From: Vreelandella neptunia
Lineage (GTDB): Bacteria; Pseudomonadota; Gammaproteobacteria; Pseudomonadales; Halomonadaceae
Direction of reading: 5' to 3'
Assembly: GCF_000712975.1 (NCBI RefSeq)
Contig: NZ_JHQL01000003.1
Coordinates: 310,001-374,000, forward strand
DNA: 64,000 nt
In this document: positions 50,064-59,992 of the stretch, piece by piece
Layout of the letters: every line of letters begins with the position of its first letter
Position numbering within the stretch: the first letter of the stretch is position 1
Program-made: the position numbers and the translations under genes
The notes under the pieces: model-generated
Told to the model about the DNA's origin: nothing
Seen by the model: only the letters and a program-made list of their open reading frames with translations
Databases searched by the model: none

Positions 50064-51558
50064 CGTTCAGCAGGCCCGGAATCAAAATGGGCGAAGGCAC
50101 ACCATTTTGGAACTTGGCCCATGGTAATTCTCGAGAAACCCTGCCATCACCAGATAAGCGGAGAGTGCCAGTGCTTCCATTCATGCCATCAAGGGCCGAC
50201 AGGTCTGATAGGCGAATGCCAAGTTCGTAAGCATCTACACCCATTGCCATCAGGCGGAACATTGAAGCGTCTGATTCGTTGCGAAGCTCTGCATAAGTCG
50301 AATAAAAGGGCAGTGCTTCTTCGCCACCTACCGCAGCATCAGGGATTTGCCAGGGTATATCGATAAACATTACATCATTTAAGTCTTGATCCAAGCGAGT
50401 CTGTAAACGCCCTTCATGTAAATGGGAGGTAGCATAAATCGGAAGGTTAGGGGCGTAATAATAGTCCATGGTGGGAGGTACTTGACGCGCATACTCAGGG
50501 AGGGCAAGTAGAAATAGTGCATCGATATTCCCAAGACGGGCGCGCTCTCCGCTCACATTTAAGGCTGTTTTTACCGCGTTAGCCACGGCGCTATTAGGAT
50601 CATAGCGGACAGCGTTGGTAATTTCGCCGCCCTGGCTTTGCCATTCATTCCAGAAAGCTTCGCCTACGCGTCTACCCCAGGCATTGTCGGGCACCATGAT
50701 GGACATTTGGCGATGGCCGTCCTGAAAGGCTCTGCGAGCTGCTTGGCGAGCTTCATCTTCAGCAGATAAACCATACTGAAGGAGCTGAGGTGCTTGATTG
50801 TTGGCACTGTTGCCATAGTTTAGTGCCAGCGTAGGTAGCGGCACGCTATTGCGCTGCTCAAGTTGAGTGACTTGATCTTTATCAATTGGGCCAATCAAAA
50901 GCTGGGCATTCATTTGTTCAGCACGTTGGTAAATTTCATCGAGAGAGTATTGGGAGGCATCAATAAAAGTAAGCTGTACATTTTTGCCGCTGAGGTCGTG
51001 ATGACGGCGCATGGCAGAAGCAATGGCGTTAGCTACACTACTTAGTGGGCCAGATTCAGGCAGTGCCACTGCAATACGCTGTATGTCGACACCCTCTAAT
51101 TCAGGGATAGACGCTTTCGCAGGCTCTGCTTGGTCTAGTGCTTGACGTGCCCATTGCTGGCGCTCTGCAAGTGTATTCTGTTGATTAGCTTGCATAGGAA
51201 GTTCGTCATCAAGCACTTGGGTAGCGCGAAGTACCGCGCGGGGGTTGTCTAGGCTACGAGCAAGTTCAGAGAAAAGCATTGCCCAGCGTACCCGGTCTGA
51301 TTCCGTAAGCATGCTTTCATCTATCGCATCAGCGGCGTCAAACGCGTCTTCGCGTTGTCCCTGCCTAGCAAGTATGTTTGCTGCTTCCAGTCGAGTTTTG
51401 GCGGCTTGCTCTGGGGCTTGCTGCTCCGCTTGACTAAGCAGTTGACTGGCATCCTGATCCGGGACGCGGTCAACTACGCTTGGGGGCTGCATAGCACACC
51501 CTGTGATTAGAAGCGCCATGAAGGCAGTGGCTAGAAATCCACGTATCGACTGTTTCAT
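50053..51558 (-). CDS. lpoA: LpoA-like outer membrane lipoprotein activator of PBP1A
   Basis: Outer membrane lipoprotein that reaches through the periplasm and activates PBP1A. The 501-aa protein has a lipobox LLITGC near residue 22, a short helical (TPR-like) N-domain (about residues 35-150) and a C-terminal periplasmic-binding-protein-like domain from about residue 155 (IQRIAVALPESGPLSSVANAI). It is shorter than E. coli LpoA (678 aa), mainly in the N-domain. ATG 51558 has AAGGAAGGA upstream. First gene of the minus-strand group and divergent from rsmI. Confidence 0.88.
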   Translation of the reverse strand: MKQSIRGFLATAFMALLITGCAMQPPSVVDRVPDQDASQLLSQAEQQAPEQAAKTRLEAANILARQGQREDAFDAADAIDESMLTESDRVRWAMLFSELARSLDNPRAVLRATQVLDDELPMQANQQNTLAERQQWARQALDQAEPAKASIPELEGVDIQRIAVALPESGPLSSVANAIASAMRRHHDLSGKNVQLTFIDASQYSLDEIYQRAEQMNAQLLIGPIDKDQVTQLEQRNSVPLPTLALNYGNSANNQAPQLLQYGLSAEDEARQAARRAFQDGHRQMSIMVPDNAWGRRVGEAFWNEWQSQGGEITNAVRYDPNSAVANAVKTALNVSGERARLGNIDALFLLALPEYARQVPPTMDYYYAPNLPIYATSHLHEGRLQTRLDQDLNDVMFIDIPWQIPDAAVGGEEALPFYSTYAELRNESDASMFRLMAMGVDAYELGIRLSDLSALDGMNGSTGTLRLSGDGRVSRELPWAKFQNGVPSPILIPGLLNDAQ

Positions 51559-51671
51559 GTATCCTTCCTTAGTTTTCATTTGCGCTGTCGTCGCTTAGCG
51601 AGCAGATAAATTCACCATTGCACAAGCATAGCGCACCGTCAGTGTCGGCTATTAACAAATCGGGAGTCACG

Positions 51672-52529
51672 ATGACACACCAACATCCGGGCACATTGTA
51701 CGTGGTTGCCACGCCAATTGGGAATTTGGAAGACTTGTCGCCACGTGCTGCACGGGTATTAGCAGAAGTATCGCGCATTGCTGCTGAGGATACACGTCAC
51801 AGCAGCCGCTTGTTAGCGCATTTAGGCATTAATACGCCGATGCTTTCTTTGCATGAGCATAACGAAGCGCGGCGAGTCGATACGTTGGATAGTTACCTAA
51901 TGGCAGGGGAAAATATTGCTTTAATCAGCGATGCGGGAACGCCGCTGATATGCGACCCCGGATTCGTGTTAGTTAGGGAATTGCGACTAAGGGGGCGCGA
52001 TATTGTGCCGCTTCCAGGGCCTTGTGCACTGATTAGTGCGCTGTCAGCGGCTGGGTTGCCTACTGATCGATTTACGTTTGGTGGTTTTTTGCCATCCAAG
52101 CCAAGCGCACGACGGCAAGCACTTGAGAAATGGCAGGCGCGTGAAGAAACGCTGGTTTTCTACGAGTCACCTCATCGTATTGAACATACGCTTGAATCGT
52201 TGTGTGAGCAAATGCCTGAAAGGGCGGTTGTTTTGGCAAGAGAATTAACCAAAACCTATGAAACTTTTTTGCAGGGTACGCCGTCATCATTACTTAGTCA
52301 GCTTAAGCAAGACCCGAATCAGAGCCGAGGGGAGTTTGTCGTAATGATCGCTGGGGCACCGCCTGCCGTTCAAAGTGATGAGCAGTCCATAACTGCGGAA
52401 GTCCTGCTTAACGCATTGCTAAGAGAGGGCGTGGGCGTTAAGCAGGGAGCTGCGGTTGCTGCCAAAATGTTAGGTGGTCGTAAGCAAGAGTGGTATGCAA
52501 GATTGCAAGCATTGAAAGGTGAGGATTGA
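51672..52529 (+). CDS. rsmI: 16S rRNA (cytidine-1402-2'-O) methyltransferase RsmI
   Basis: SAM-dependent methyltransferase that 2'-O-methylates C1402 in the 16S decoding centre; RsmH N4-methylates the same base and its gene lies just downstream, on the other side of rnpB. The 285-aa protein has YVVATPIGNLEDLSPRA and DAGTPLICDPGFVLVRE, typical of the tetrapyrrole methylase fold. ATG 51672 has GGGAG in front; the frame extends further but without a better start. Its stop codon lies in the -35 of rnpB. Confidence 0.96.
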   Translation: MTHQHPGTLYVVATPIGNLEDLSPRAARVLAEVSRIAAEDTRHSSRLLAHLGINTPMLSLHEHNEARRVDTLDSYLMAGENIALISDAGTPLICDPGFVLVRELRLRGRDIVPLPGPCALISALSAAGLPTDRFTFGGFLPSKPSARRQALEKWQAREETLVFYESPHRIEHTLESLCEQMPERAVVLARELTKTYETFLQGTPSSLLSQLKQDPNQSRGEFVVMIAGAPPAVQSDEQSITAEVLLNALLREGVGVKQGAAVAAKMLGGRKQEWYARLQALKGED

Positions 52530-52554
52530 GGCAACGGCATGGCACTGGTATGCT
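52526..52554 (+). promoter_or_regulatory. Promoter of rnpB
   Basis: TTGAGG (52526-52531), 17-base spacer, TATGCT (52549-52554). The -10 ends 7 bases before the predicted RNA 5' end at 52562. The -35 overlaps the rsmI stop (TGA 52527-52529). Confidence 0.75.
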
Positions 52555-52561
52555 TGCCGCC

Positions 52562-52921
<360 letters not shown>

Positions 52922-52928
52922 TTCCATA

Positions 52929-52951
52929 AAAGATGTGCCGTGCGCATCTTT
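52929..52951 (+). terminator. Likely terminator of rnpB
   Basis: AAAGATGTGC / GCGCATCTTT, 10-bp stem with one G-T wobble and a 3-base loop, followed by a weak T-run (TTTCTT). It sits 22 bases before the rsmH start, so it may be partly read through. Confidence 0.6.
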
Positions 52952-52973
52952 CTTAACATTGTGTGAGATTAAC

Positions 52974-53930
52974 ATGCCTTCTCCTGACGCTGACCAGGTT
53001 GCTTCCCATTTTCGCCATACCAGCGTTTTATTAGAAGGGGCGGTAGATACACTTGTTCATAATCCCGACGGTATCTATTTAGATGGTACGTTTGGGAGAG
53101 GTGGTCACTCTCGCGTTATTCTTTCGCGTTTGAGTGATCAGGGCCGTTTAATGGCTATGGACCGTGACCCTCAAGCTATCGCTGCTGCTGAAGACATCCA
53201 AGACCCTCGCTTTGAAATCACCCAGCGTGAGTTCGCACGTTTAGCCGAGTATGCGCAAGAGCAAGGGGTTTACGGAAAACTTTCAGGTGTACTGTTAGAT
53301 ATTGGTGTTTCTTCTCCACAGTTGGATGACCCAGAGCGTGGCTTTAGTTTTATGCGCAATGGGCCTCTTGATATGCGTATGGATCCAACGCAAGGAGAGA
53401 GTGCTGCTGCGTTTTTAGCCCGTGCTAGCGAAGCAGACATTGCCAATGTGTTCAAACTTTATGGAGAAGAGCGCTACGCGAAACGCCTAGCGCGTGCGGT
53501 TGTTGCGCGGCGTATAGAAAAGCCTTTTACGCACACCGTTGATCTGGCAGACGTCTTAAAGACGGCTCACCCTGCTTGGGAAAAGGGGCGTCACCCCGCT
53601 ACCAAAGCGTTTCAGGGGCTGCGTATTTATTTAAATGGTGAGTTGGATCAGCTTGATGCAGCCCTTGAAGGGGCCTTAGAAGCGCTAGCACCTGGCGGTC
53701 ATCTGGTGGTAATTAGTTTCCACTCGCTTGAAGATCGTCGTGTAAAACGTTTCATTCGCCATCACGTTCGTGGTGATACGCACTTGCCACGGGGCGTGCC
53801 AATTCGCGATGATCAGCTAAATCGCCGTCTTGAAGCTTTGGGTAAAGGAATGCGCCCAAGTGATGAAGAGGTAGACGCTAACCCCCGGGCGCGCAGTGCC
53901 GTCATGCGAGCCGCCCGTAAACGAGTGTGA
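52974..53930 (+). CDS. rsmH: 16S rRNA (cytosine-1402-N4) methyltransferase RsmH (MraW)
   Basis: N4-methylates C1402 of 16S rRNA, the base that RsmI also modifies. The 318-aa protein (E. coli 313) has the SAM motif [13 protein letters not shown], and the signature blocks [22 protein letters not shown] and [14 protein letters not shown] 52974 is chosen; an open frame further upstream runs through rnpB and cannot be real. First gene of the dcw cluster here, 4 bases before the ftsL ATG region. No mraZ lies in front. Confidence 0.97.
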   Translation: MPSPDADQVASHFRHTSVLLEGAVDTLVHNPDGIYLDGTFGRGGHSRVILSRLSDQGRLMAMDRDPQAIAAAEDIQDPRFEITQREFARLAEYAQEQGVYGKLSGVLLDIGVSSPQLDDPERGFSFMRNGPLDMRMDPTQGESAAAFLARASEADIANVFKLYGEERYAKRLARAVVARRIEKPFTHTVDLADVLKTAHPAWEKGRHPATKAFQGLRIYLNGELDQLDAALEGALEALAPGGHLVVISFHSLEDRRVKRFIRHHVRGDTHLPRGVPIRDDQLNRRLEALGKGMRPSDEEVDANPRARSAVMRAARKRV

Positions 53931-53932
53931 TC

Positions 53933-54268
53933 ATGAGCATGGATCGGATTGAGCGTTGGGCGTCAACGCTGCGCACCGAATGGCCTTTTAAGCTACGTTT
54001 GCGCGCTTGGCCGGTTATCCTTGTTGTATTGTTTATGGCGTGTGTTGTGACCGGTGGTTTCGTGGTTGCTACGACGCATATGACGCGAGTTCAATATGCG
54101 CAATTACAGCAATTAGAACAGGAAAAAAACCAGCTGCAGACAGAGTGGGGGCAGTTGCTGTTGGAGGAGGGAGCGTGGTCTACCCCGGCCCGCATAGAAC
54201 AAATTGCTACGGAACGGCTTGAAATGCGTATTCCCGATGTGAATGACGTCGAGGTAATCCGACCATGA
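53933..54268 (+). CDS. ftsL: Cell division protein FtsL
   Basis: Bitopic septal protein that joins FtsB and FtsQ. The 111-aa protein has a cytoplasmic basic N-terminus, one membrane helix (WPVILVVLFMACVVTGGFVVA) and a periplasmic leucine-zipper-like segment (YAQLQQLEQEKNQLQTEWGQLLLEE). Start choice among ATG 53933, 53939 and GTG 53927 is not certain. Sequence identity is normally low in this family; position between rsmH and ftsI makes the call firm. Ends ATGA overlapping ftsI. Confidence 0.93.
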   Translation: MSMDRIERWASTLRTEWPFKLRLRAWPVILVVLFMACVVTGGFVVATTHMTRVQYAQLQQLEQEKNQLQTEWGQLLLEEGAWSTPARIEQIATERLEMRIPDVNDVEVIRP

Positions 54269-55971
54269 AGCATGAGCGCCGGGGAGGGATATCCCGTCAA
54301 ATGCCTATCGCGCCGCCATTAGCTGGCGGTCGTTTTTTGTTTATTCTTATTATTGTTGGGTTGGCTTCGGTCATCCTTATTGGCCGAATTACTCTACTTC
54401 AGGTGATCGACCGGCCTTTCTTACAAAGTCAGGGTGATGCCCGAACGCTTCGCCATGAAGCAATATCGGCGCACCGCGGTATGATTACTGACCGCAATGG
54501 TGAGCCACTGGCTATCTCTACTCCTGTTGTGACGCTTTGGGCAAATCCACAAGAGCTGCCCACTGATGTTATCCAGCGATTAATGTTAGCCCAAGCCCTA
54601 GGCCTTTCGTTAGACGATTTTGAATCACGTGTTGCTCGTTTTAGTAACCGAGAGTTTATGTATTTGCGCCGTCAAATGACACCAGAGGCAGCTCAGCGTG
54701 TTCTAGACCTACGTGTTCCTGGTGTTTATCCCCAGCGTGAATATAAGCGGTACTACCCAGCAGGCGAGGTGGCAGCGCAATTATTGGGGGTGACGAATGT
54801 TGATGATGTTGGTCAAGAGGGCTTGGAGCTTGCTTATCAGCCCTATTTAGCTGGCCGACCGGGTCAGCGCCGCGTTATTAAAGATCGACGAGGTCGATTA
54901 GTTCGCGAGCTGGGTGTAATTCGTGAGGCACAACCTGGTGGTGAGCTGACGTTGGCGATTGATCAGCGCATTCAGTATATGGCGTATCGAGAACTGCGCG
55001 CTGCCGTCGCGGAACATGAGGCGGATGGGGGAGTGCTCGTTATGCTTGATGCGCGTTCCGGTGAAGTGTTGGCAATGGCTAATTTACCTTCCTATAACCC
55101 CAATAATCGAGCGGGGCTCGACCCACGAGGGCTGCGGAATCAAGCGTTGGTTGACGTATTTGAGCCTGGCTCGGTGATGAAACCGTTAGCAATGGCGGCG
55201 ATTCTTGAAAGTGGTGTTGTGAATCGAAATGTCGTGGTGGACACCTCGCCTGGGTGGATGCGCATTGATCAGTTCACTATTCGAGATATCCGTAATTACG
55301 GCGAGCTTGATTTAGCAGGGATTCTTGAGAAATCTTCGAATATTGGTATGTCTCGTCTTGCGTTGCAGCTCAGCGATACTGCTATTTGGGAAAAATATAA
55401 TCAGCTTGGTTTGGGGCAAAGCCCTGGTACTGGTTTTCCTGGGGAATCTACCGGAAGTTTACCAGCTCCGGTGCGTTGGTCGCGAAGTGAGCGAGCAGCC
55501 TTTTCTTATGGGTATGGGTTGTCGGTGTCTGCGCTGCAGCTTGCCAGTGCCTATACCGCGTTGGCAAATAATGGCGAACGTCTGCCCCCGTCACTGCTTA
55601 GATTGTCTGAGCCACCCCAAGGCATTCCCGCTATATCACCAAGTGTTGCCAACGATCTGTTGGATATTTTAGAAACGTCAGTGGGTGCCTATTCTGGCGG
55701 ACGTCGCGCCCGGGTTGAAGGTTATCGCGTGGGCGGTAAAACAGGAACTGTTCGCAAAACGGGACAGCAGGGCTATTCGACCGATGCCTATCGGAGTGTG
55801 TTTGCTGGTATTGCCCCTATTTCTGACCCGCGTATTGTTACTGTTGTTATGATTGATCACCCTCGGGCTGGCCAGTTTTATGGTGGGGCAGTAGCTGCCC
55901 CGGTGTTCTCTAGCGTTACAGGTAATGCCCTACGTTTGCTGGACGTGCCACCTGATCATGAGGTCGAGTAG
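54265..55971 (+). CDS. ftsI: Peptidoglycan D,D-transpeptidase FtsI (PBP3)
   Basis: Class B PBP of the septum, target of aztreonam and similar beta-lactams. The 568-aa protein has an N-terminal membrane helix (FLFILIIVGLASVILIGRI), the non-catalytic pedestal, then the transpeptidase domain with active-site Ser303 in PGSVMKP, SSN at 357-359 and KTGT at 492-495. Overlaps ftsL by four bases. Confidence 0.97.
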   Translation: MKHERRGGISRQMPIAPPLAGGRFLFILIIVGLASVILIGRITLLQVIDRPFLQSQGDARTLRHEAISAHRGMITDRNGEPLAISTPVVTLWANPQELPTDVIQRLMLAQALGLSLDDFESRVARFSNREFMYLRRQMTPEAAQRVLDLRVPGVYPQREYKRYYPAGEVAAQLLGVTNVDDVGQEGLELAYQPYLAGRPGQRRVIKDRRGRLVRELGVIREAQPGGELTLAIDQRIQYMAYRELRAAVAEHEADGGVLVMLDARSGEVLAMANLPSYNPNNRAGLDPRGLRNQALVDVFEPGSVMKPLAMAAILESGVVNRNVVVDTSPGWMRIDQFTIRDIRNYGELDLAGILEKSSNIGMSRLALQLSDTAIWEKYNQLGLGQSPGTGFPGESTGSLPAPVRWSRSERAAFSYGYGLSVSALQLASAYTALANNGERLPPSLLRLSEPPQGIPAISPSVANDLLDILETSVGAYSGGRRARVEGYRVGGKTGTVRKTGQQGYSTDAYRSVFAGIAPISDPRIVTVVMIDHPRAGQFYGGAVAAPVFSSVTGNALRLLDVPPDHEVE

Positions 55972-55986
55972 CATTAAGGAGATTGC

Positions 55987-57480
55987 ATGAAGTTGACCCC
56001 AGAGAGGTTATGGGTAGCGTTAAAGCAGGTGTGGCCTAATGCCGTGTTGCCTGAGCCGATGCCTATATTGCCGGAACAGCTTCGCTTAGTAACTGATACG
56101 CGCAAGTTGGCGATGGGCGATGTGTTCGTGGCTATCCCAGGAAGCCAGCGTGATGGTTATGAATTTGTTGACCAAGCGCTGGCAGCAGGTGCTTCGCTTG
56201 TATTAGCGCATGCAAAAGAAGGCCGCGTTACACTAGAGGGAGGCATACTCTATTTGCCACACCTATCCATCCGGCTTGGTGAGCTGGGTCGCGCGCTATT
56301 TGGTGTTCCCAATGACCTCCAGGTAATAGGGGTAACTGGCACCAATGGAAAAAGCTCGGTTACGCATTACATTGCAGCGTTAAGTGAGTTGCTTGGCCAA
56401 CCCGCTGGGGTAATAGGGACATTAGGTGTTGGTCGCCTTGGTCAACTGGTCGATACAGGTCTTACCACGCCGGGCTCATTGGCAATGCAAGAAATTTTGG
56501 CTGACCTAGCACATCAAGGGGTAACACGTGTTGCGCTTGAAGCCTCTTCGCACGCCCTTGAACAACGTCGTTTAGATGCTGTAAACGTCACAGCAGGGGT
56601 GTTTACCAACCTAACTCGCGATCATCTTGATTATCATGGCAGCATGGTGGCTTATGCCGCTGCAAAAGCGAAGCTGTTTCGTCGCTCTGAGCTGGTGCTT
56701 GCTGTTGTCAATGCGGATGACCCTCTTGCGAGACTGATGCTGGCAGGGTGTGATAGTGGCGTGCGTGTTTTGGCGGTGGGCAGTGATGAGGCTGTAACGC
56801 TTCGCGTGCTAGATTGGCATCCACACGAACACGGCCAGCAGGCGCTTATTGCTACGCCTGAAGGTGAAAAAGCGCTTAATTTAAGTTTGATGGGACGGTT
56901 TAATCTAGACAATGTGTTGCTAGCTATGAGTGTGCTCTATGGGTTGGGCGAACCATTAGACCAATTGTTTGAATTAGCAGCTGAGTTGGAACCTGTCCCT
57001 GGACGCATGGCGCTATACCGCGAGGCTAATGCGCCCAGTGTTGTTATCGATTATGCCCACACGCCGGATGCATTATCTAATGCCCTCGACGCGTTGAAAG
57101 AGCATTTAGGGAGCACTGGGAAGTTATGGTGTTTGTTTGGTTGTGGTGGTGAGCGTGATGCGGGTAAGCGTACCGAGATGGCTGCTGTGGCGGAGCGGCG
57201 GGCTGATTATGTGATTGTTACTGATGATAATCCGCGTAATGAGTCTGCTGAACAAATTCGCCAACAAATTGTGTCGGGTTTTTCTGCTGCAGCTGAATTT
57301 ATGGAAATAGGTGATCGTAGCCAAGCGATCTGGCATGCGGTTCAGCATGCCGATACACAAGACGTTATTTTAGTGGCAGGAAAGGGGCATGAGTCCTATC
57401 AACATATCGGCGGCGTTCGTCACGATTACCAAGATAGCGAACAAGTGTTAAAAGCTTTCAAACTTAGGGCTGCCATGTGA
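55987..57480 (+). CDS. murE: UDP-MurNAc-tripeptide ligase MurE (meso-DAP adding)
   Basis: Adds meso-diaminopimelate to UDP-MurNAc-L-Ala-D-Glu. The 497-aa protein has the ATP-binding GVTGTNGKSSVTHYI and, in the C-domain, DDNPRNE, whose DNPR marks DAP specificity (lysine-adding enzymes differ here). RBS AAGGAG before ATG 55987. The stop overlaps the murF ATG by one base (TGATG). Confidence 0.97.
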   Translation: MKLTPERLWVALKQVWPNAVLPEPMPILPEQLRLVTDTRKLAMGDVFVAIPGSQRDGYEFVDQALAAGASLVLAHAKEGRVTLEGGILYLPHLSIRLGELGRALFGVPNDLQVIGVTGTNGKSSVTHYIAALSELLGQPAGVIGTLGVGRLGQLVDTGLTTPGSLAMQEILADLAHQGVTRVALEASSHALEQRRLDAVNVTAGVFTNLTRDHLDYHGSMVAYAAAKAKLFRRSELVLAVVNADDPLARLMLAGCDSGVRVLAVGSDEAVTLRVLDWHPHEHGQQALIATPEGEKALNLSLMGRFNLDNVLLAMSVLYGLGEPLDQLFELAAELEPVPGRMALYREANAPSVVIDYAHTPDALSNALDALKEHLGSTGKLWCLFGCGGERDAGKRTEMAAVAERRADYVIVTDDNPRNESAEQIRQQIVSGFSAAAEFMEIGDRSQAIWHAVQHADTQDVILVAGKGHESYQHIGGVRHDYQDSEQVLKAFKLRAAM

Positions 57481-58838
57481 TGAACTGGTCGTTAGCTAGT
57501 ATTGCCTCAGCGCTAAAGCTTTCCATTCCCCAAGCCTTATACGAGTTATCGGTGACAGCGGTAATCACCGATACGCGCCATATCGTTCCTGGTTGTCTAT
57601 TTGTGGCTTTGAAGGGGCCGCGTTTTGATGGTCATGATTTTGTTGAACAGGCGCTTGAGAAAGGTGCTGTGGCCGCTTTGGTTGAACGCCCAGTCAGTAG
57701 CTTGCTGCCCCAATTGGTCTGCGCCGACACACGCTTAGGGCTTGGCTTGCTAGCGCGGGCTTGGCGACAGCACTGCGATCTACCACTGGTAGCGGTCACT
57801 GGTAATAGTGGTAAGACAACGGTGAAAGAGATGACGGCTTCACTTCTTTCACCCTTAGGCCATGTGCTTGCTACTGAAGGAAACTTAAATAATGACATTG
57901 GTGCGCCGCTAACGTTGCTACGTTTAGCAACGCACCATCAGGTAGGCGTGATTGAGTTGGGTGCAAACCATTTGGGCGAAATTGCCTGGACCAGTCAACT
58001 GGCCTCCCCAAATGTTGTCATTATTACCAATGTGACAGGGGCGCACGTTGGAGAATTTGGTGGTATGGGACAAATAGCCCAAGCTAAAAGTGAAATATTA
58101 ACGGGGCTAGCGGAAAGCGGTACTGCAGTGCTAAACCGTGATGACCGCTATTTTGAGTTTTGGGCGGCCTGTGCAGGAGATAAGAGAATTGTAAGCTATG
58201 GCTTACATGGCGATGCGGACGTTCACGCGTCGGCACTTTCCTGCGACTCTTTCGGACGGTATGCTTTTACGCTTGTTGAGCGTGGGCAAATAATAGGAAA
58301 CGTAAGGCTCCCGTTGATTGGTAAGCATAATGTGAGTAACGCTTTGGCAGCCGCTGCGGCGGCTCTTACGTTAGGTGTTGCGCCAGAGCAAGTGGCGGCG
58401 GGGCTGTCTGAACTCTCCTCGCTGTCAGGGCGCTTAAGCATCGTACCAGGCGTGCGCAACACAACCTTGTTGGACGATACCTACAACGCAAACCCTGGTG
58501 CGGTAAAAGCGGCTTTGGATGCATTAGTAAACTTTCCTACGCCTCGCTGGTGCGCGCTTGGCGCCATGGGGGAATTGGGCTGCGAGTCGCATGCCCTGCA
58601 TGCTGAAATTGGTCGTTACGCAGCGTCATTGGGTATCGACACCTTACTGACCTATGGCGAGGCCGCCCGTTCAGCAAGTGAAGCCTTCGGTCGCGGGCTG
58701 CATTTTGACGACCACGAGACGCTAGTGCGTCATGTTATTAATACTCTGCCGCCTAACACCACGCTATTGGTGAAAGGGTCGCGTAGTGCCGGCATGGAAA
58801 ATGTCATTGCTGCGCTACGTGCGGATGAAACAAGGTAA
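57480..58838 (+). CDS. murF: UDP-MurNAc-tripeptide--D-Ala-D-Ala ligase MurF
   Basis: Adds D-Ala-D-Ala, completing the UDP-MurNAc-pentapeptide. The 452-aa protein has VTGNSGKTTVKEM (P-loop), IIELGANHLGEIAW-like block VIELGANHLGEIAW and LLDDTYNANPGAVKAAL. Start ATG 57480 overlaps the murE stop; a GTG one codon upstream is an alternative. Next gene mraY starts 9 bases later. Confidence 0.97.
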   Translation: MNWSLASIASALKLSIPQALYELSVTAVITDTRHIVPGCLFVALKGPRFDGHDFVEQALEKGAVAALVERPVSSLLPQLVCADTRLGLGLLARAWRQHCDLPLVAVTGNSGKTTVKEMTASLLSPLGHVLATEGNLNNDIGAPLTLLRLATHHQVGVIELGANHLGEIAWTSQLASPNVVIITNVTGAHVGEFGGMGQIAQAKSEILTGLAESGTAVLNRDDRYFEFWAACAGDKRIVSYGLHGDADVHASALSCDSFGRYAFTLVERGQIIGNVRLPLIGKHNVSNALAAAAAALTLGVAPEQVAAGLSELSSLSGRLSIVPGVRNTTLLDDTYNANPGAVKAALDALVNFPTPRWCALGAMGELGCESHALHAEIGRYAASLGIDTLLTYGEAARSASEAFGRGLHFDDHETLVRHVINTLPPNTTLLVKGSRSAGMENVIAALRADETR

Positions 58839-58847
58839 GCGCCGTTC

Positions 58848-59930
58848 ATGTTACTTCACCTGGCGAATTTTCTAGCCCAATATCAGTCTGCTTTCCAAGT
58901 TTTTAACTATTTAACCTTACGTGTCATTCTCGCAGCGCTAACAGCGCTCATGTTATGCCTGTGGCTTGGCCCCTGGGTGATACGTCGGTTAGTGGAAGGC
59001 CAAATTGGTCAAGCGATACGTGATGATGGCCCCCAGTCTCACTTGTCTAAAGCAGGTACACCCACCATGGGTGGGGCAATGATTTTGTTGGCGATTGCTA
59101 TCAGTACGCTGGTCTGGGGCGATTTAACTAACCATTATGTTTGGGTAGTGCTACTGGTCACATTAGGCTTTGGTGCTGTTGGTTGGGTCGATGATTATCG
59201 TAAAGTTGTCGAAAAGAACCCACGTGGACTTCCCGCGCGCTGGAAGTACTTCTGGCAGTCGGTGGTGGGGATTAGTGCTGCTGTGGTGCTTTATTTTACC
59301 GCTGCTACACCGGCTGAAACTAGCCTATTGATCCCAATGTTTAAAGATGTCGCGCTACCCCTTGGCGTGTTCTATATCGTGCTGACCTACTTTGTGATCG
59401 TCGGCAGTTCTAACGCAGTTAACCTCACTGATGGTCTTGATGGTTTGGCAATCATGCCCACCGTGCTCGTGGCTATGGGCTTGTCGGTCTTTGCTTATGC
59501 AAGTGGTAACGCTGTGTTTGCTAACTATCTGCATATTCCTTTTATTCATGGTACCGGCGAGTTAGCTGTTTTTTGTGCCACTATTGCTGGCGCTGGCTTG
59601 GGGTTTTTGTGGTTCAACACCTATCCGGCTCAGGTGTTTATGGGAGATGTGGGGGCGCTGGCACTTGGTGCCGCGCTAGGCGTCGTGGCTGTTATTGTGC
59701 GCCAAGAAATTGTGCTGTTTATCATGGGCGGCATTTTTGTGCTTGAAACGATCTCAGTGATTCTCCAAGTCGGCTCTTATAAGCTTACCGGTCGGCGTAT
59801 TTTCCGTATGGCACCTTTGCATCACCACTATGAGTTGAAGGGATGGCCAGAGCCGCGGGTAATTGTTCGTTTTTGGATTATTACCGTTGTATTGGTGTTG
59901 TTAGGGCTTGCTACGCTGAAAGTTCGATGA
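58848..59930 (+). CDS. mraY: Phospho-MurNAc-pentapeptide translocase MraY
   Basis: Integral membrane enzyme that links phospho-MurNAc-pentapeptide to undecaprenyl phosphate (lipid I). The 360-aa protein (E. coli 360) has about ten membrane helices and the motifs [17 protein letters not shown] (catalytic Asp region), [10 protein letters not shown] and [18 protein letters not shown] (His-rich motif). RBS AAGG before the ATG. Confidence 0.98.
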   Translation: MLLHLANFLAQYQSAFQVFNYLTLRVILAALTALMLCLWLGPWVIRRLVEGQIGQAIRDDGPQSHLSKAGTPTMGGAMILLAIAISTLVWGDLTNHYVWVVLLVTLGFGAVGWVDDYRKVVEKNPRGLPARWKYFWQSVVGISAAVVLYFTAATPAETSLLIPMFKDVALPLGVFYIVLTYFVIVGSSNAVNLTDGLDGLAIMPTVLVAMGLSVFAYASGNAVFANYLHIPFIHGTGELAVFCATIAGAGLGFLWFNTYPAQVFMGDVGALALGAALGVVAVIVRQEIVLFIMGGIFVLETISVILQVGSYKLTGRRIFRMAPLHHHYELKGWPEPRVIVRFWIITVVLVLLGLATLKVR

Positions 59931-59992
59931 TTAGCAAGGTAGTAGTGGCAGTGTTGCTGCTATTAGCGTGATGTGTAAAGGAGCCGGTCATC

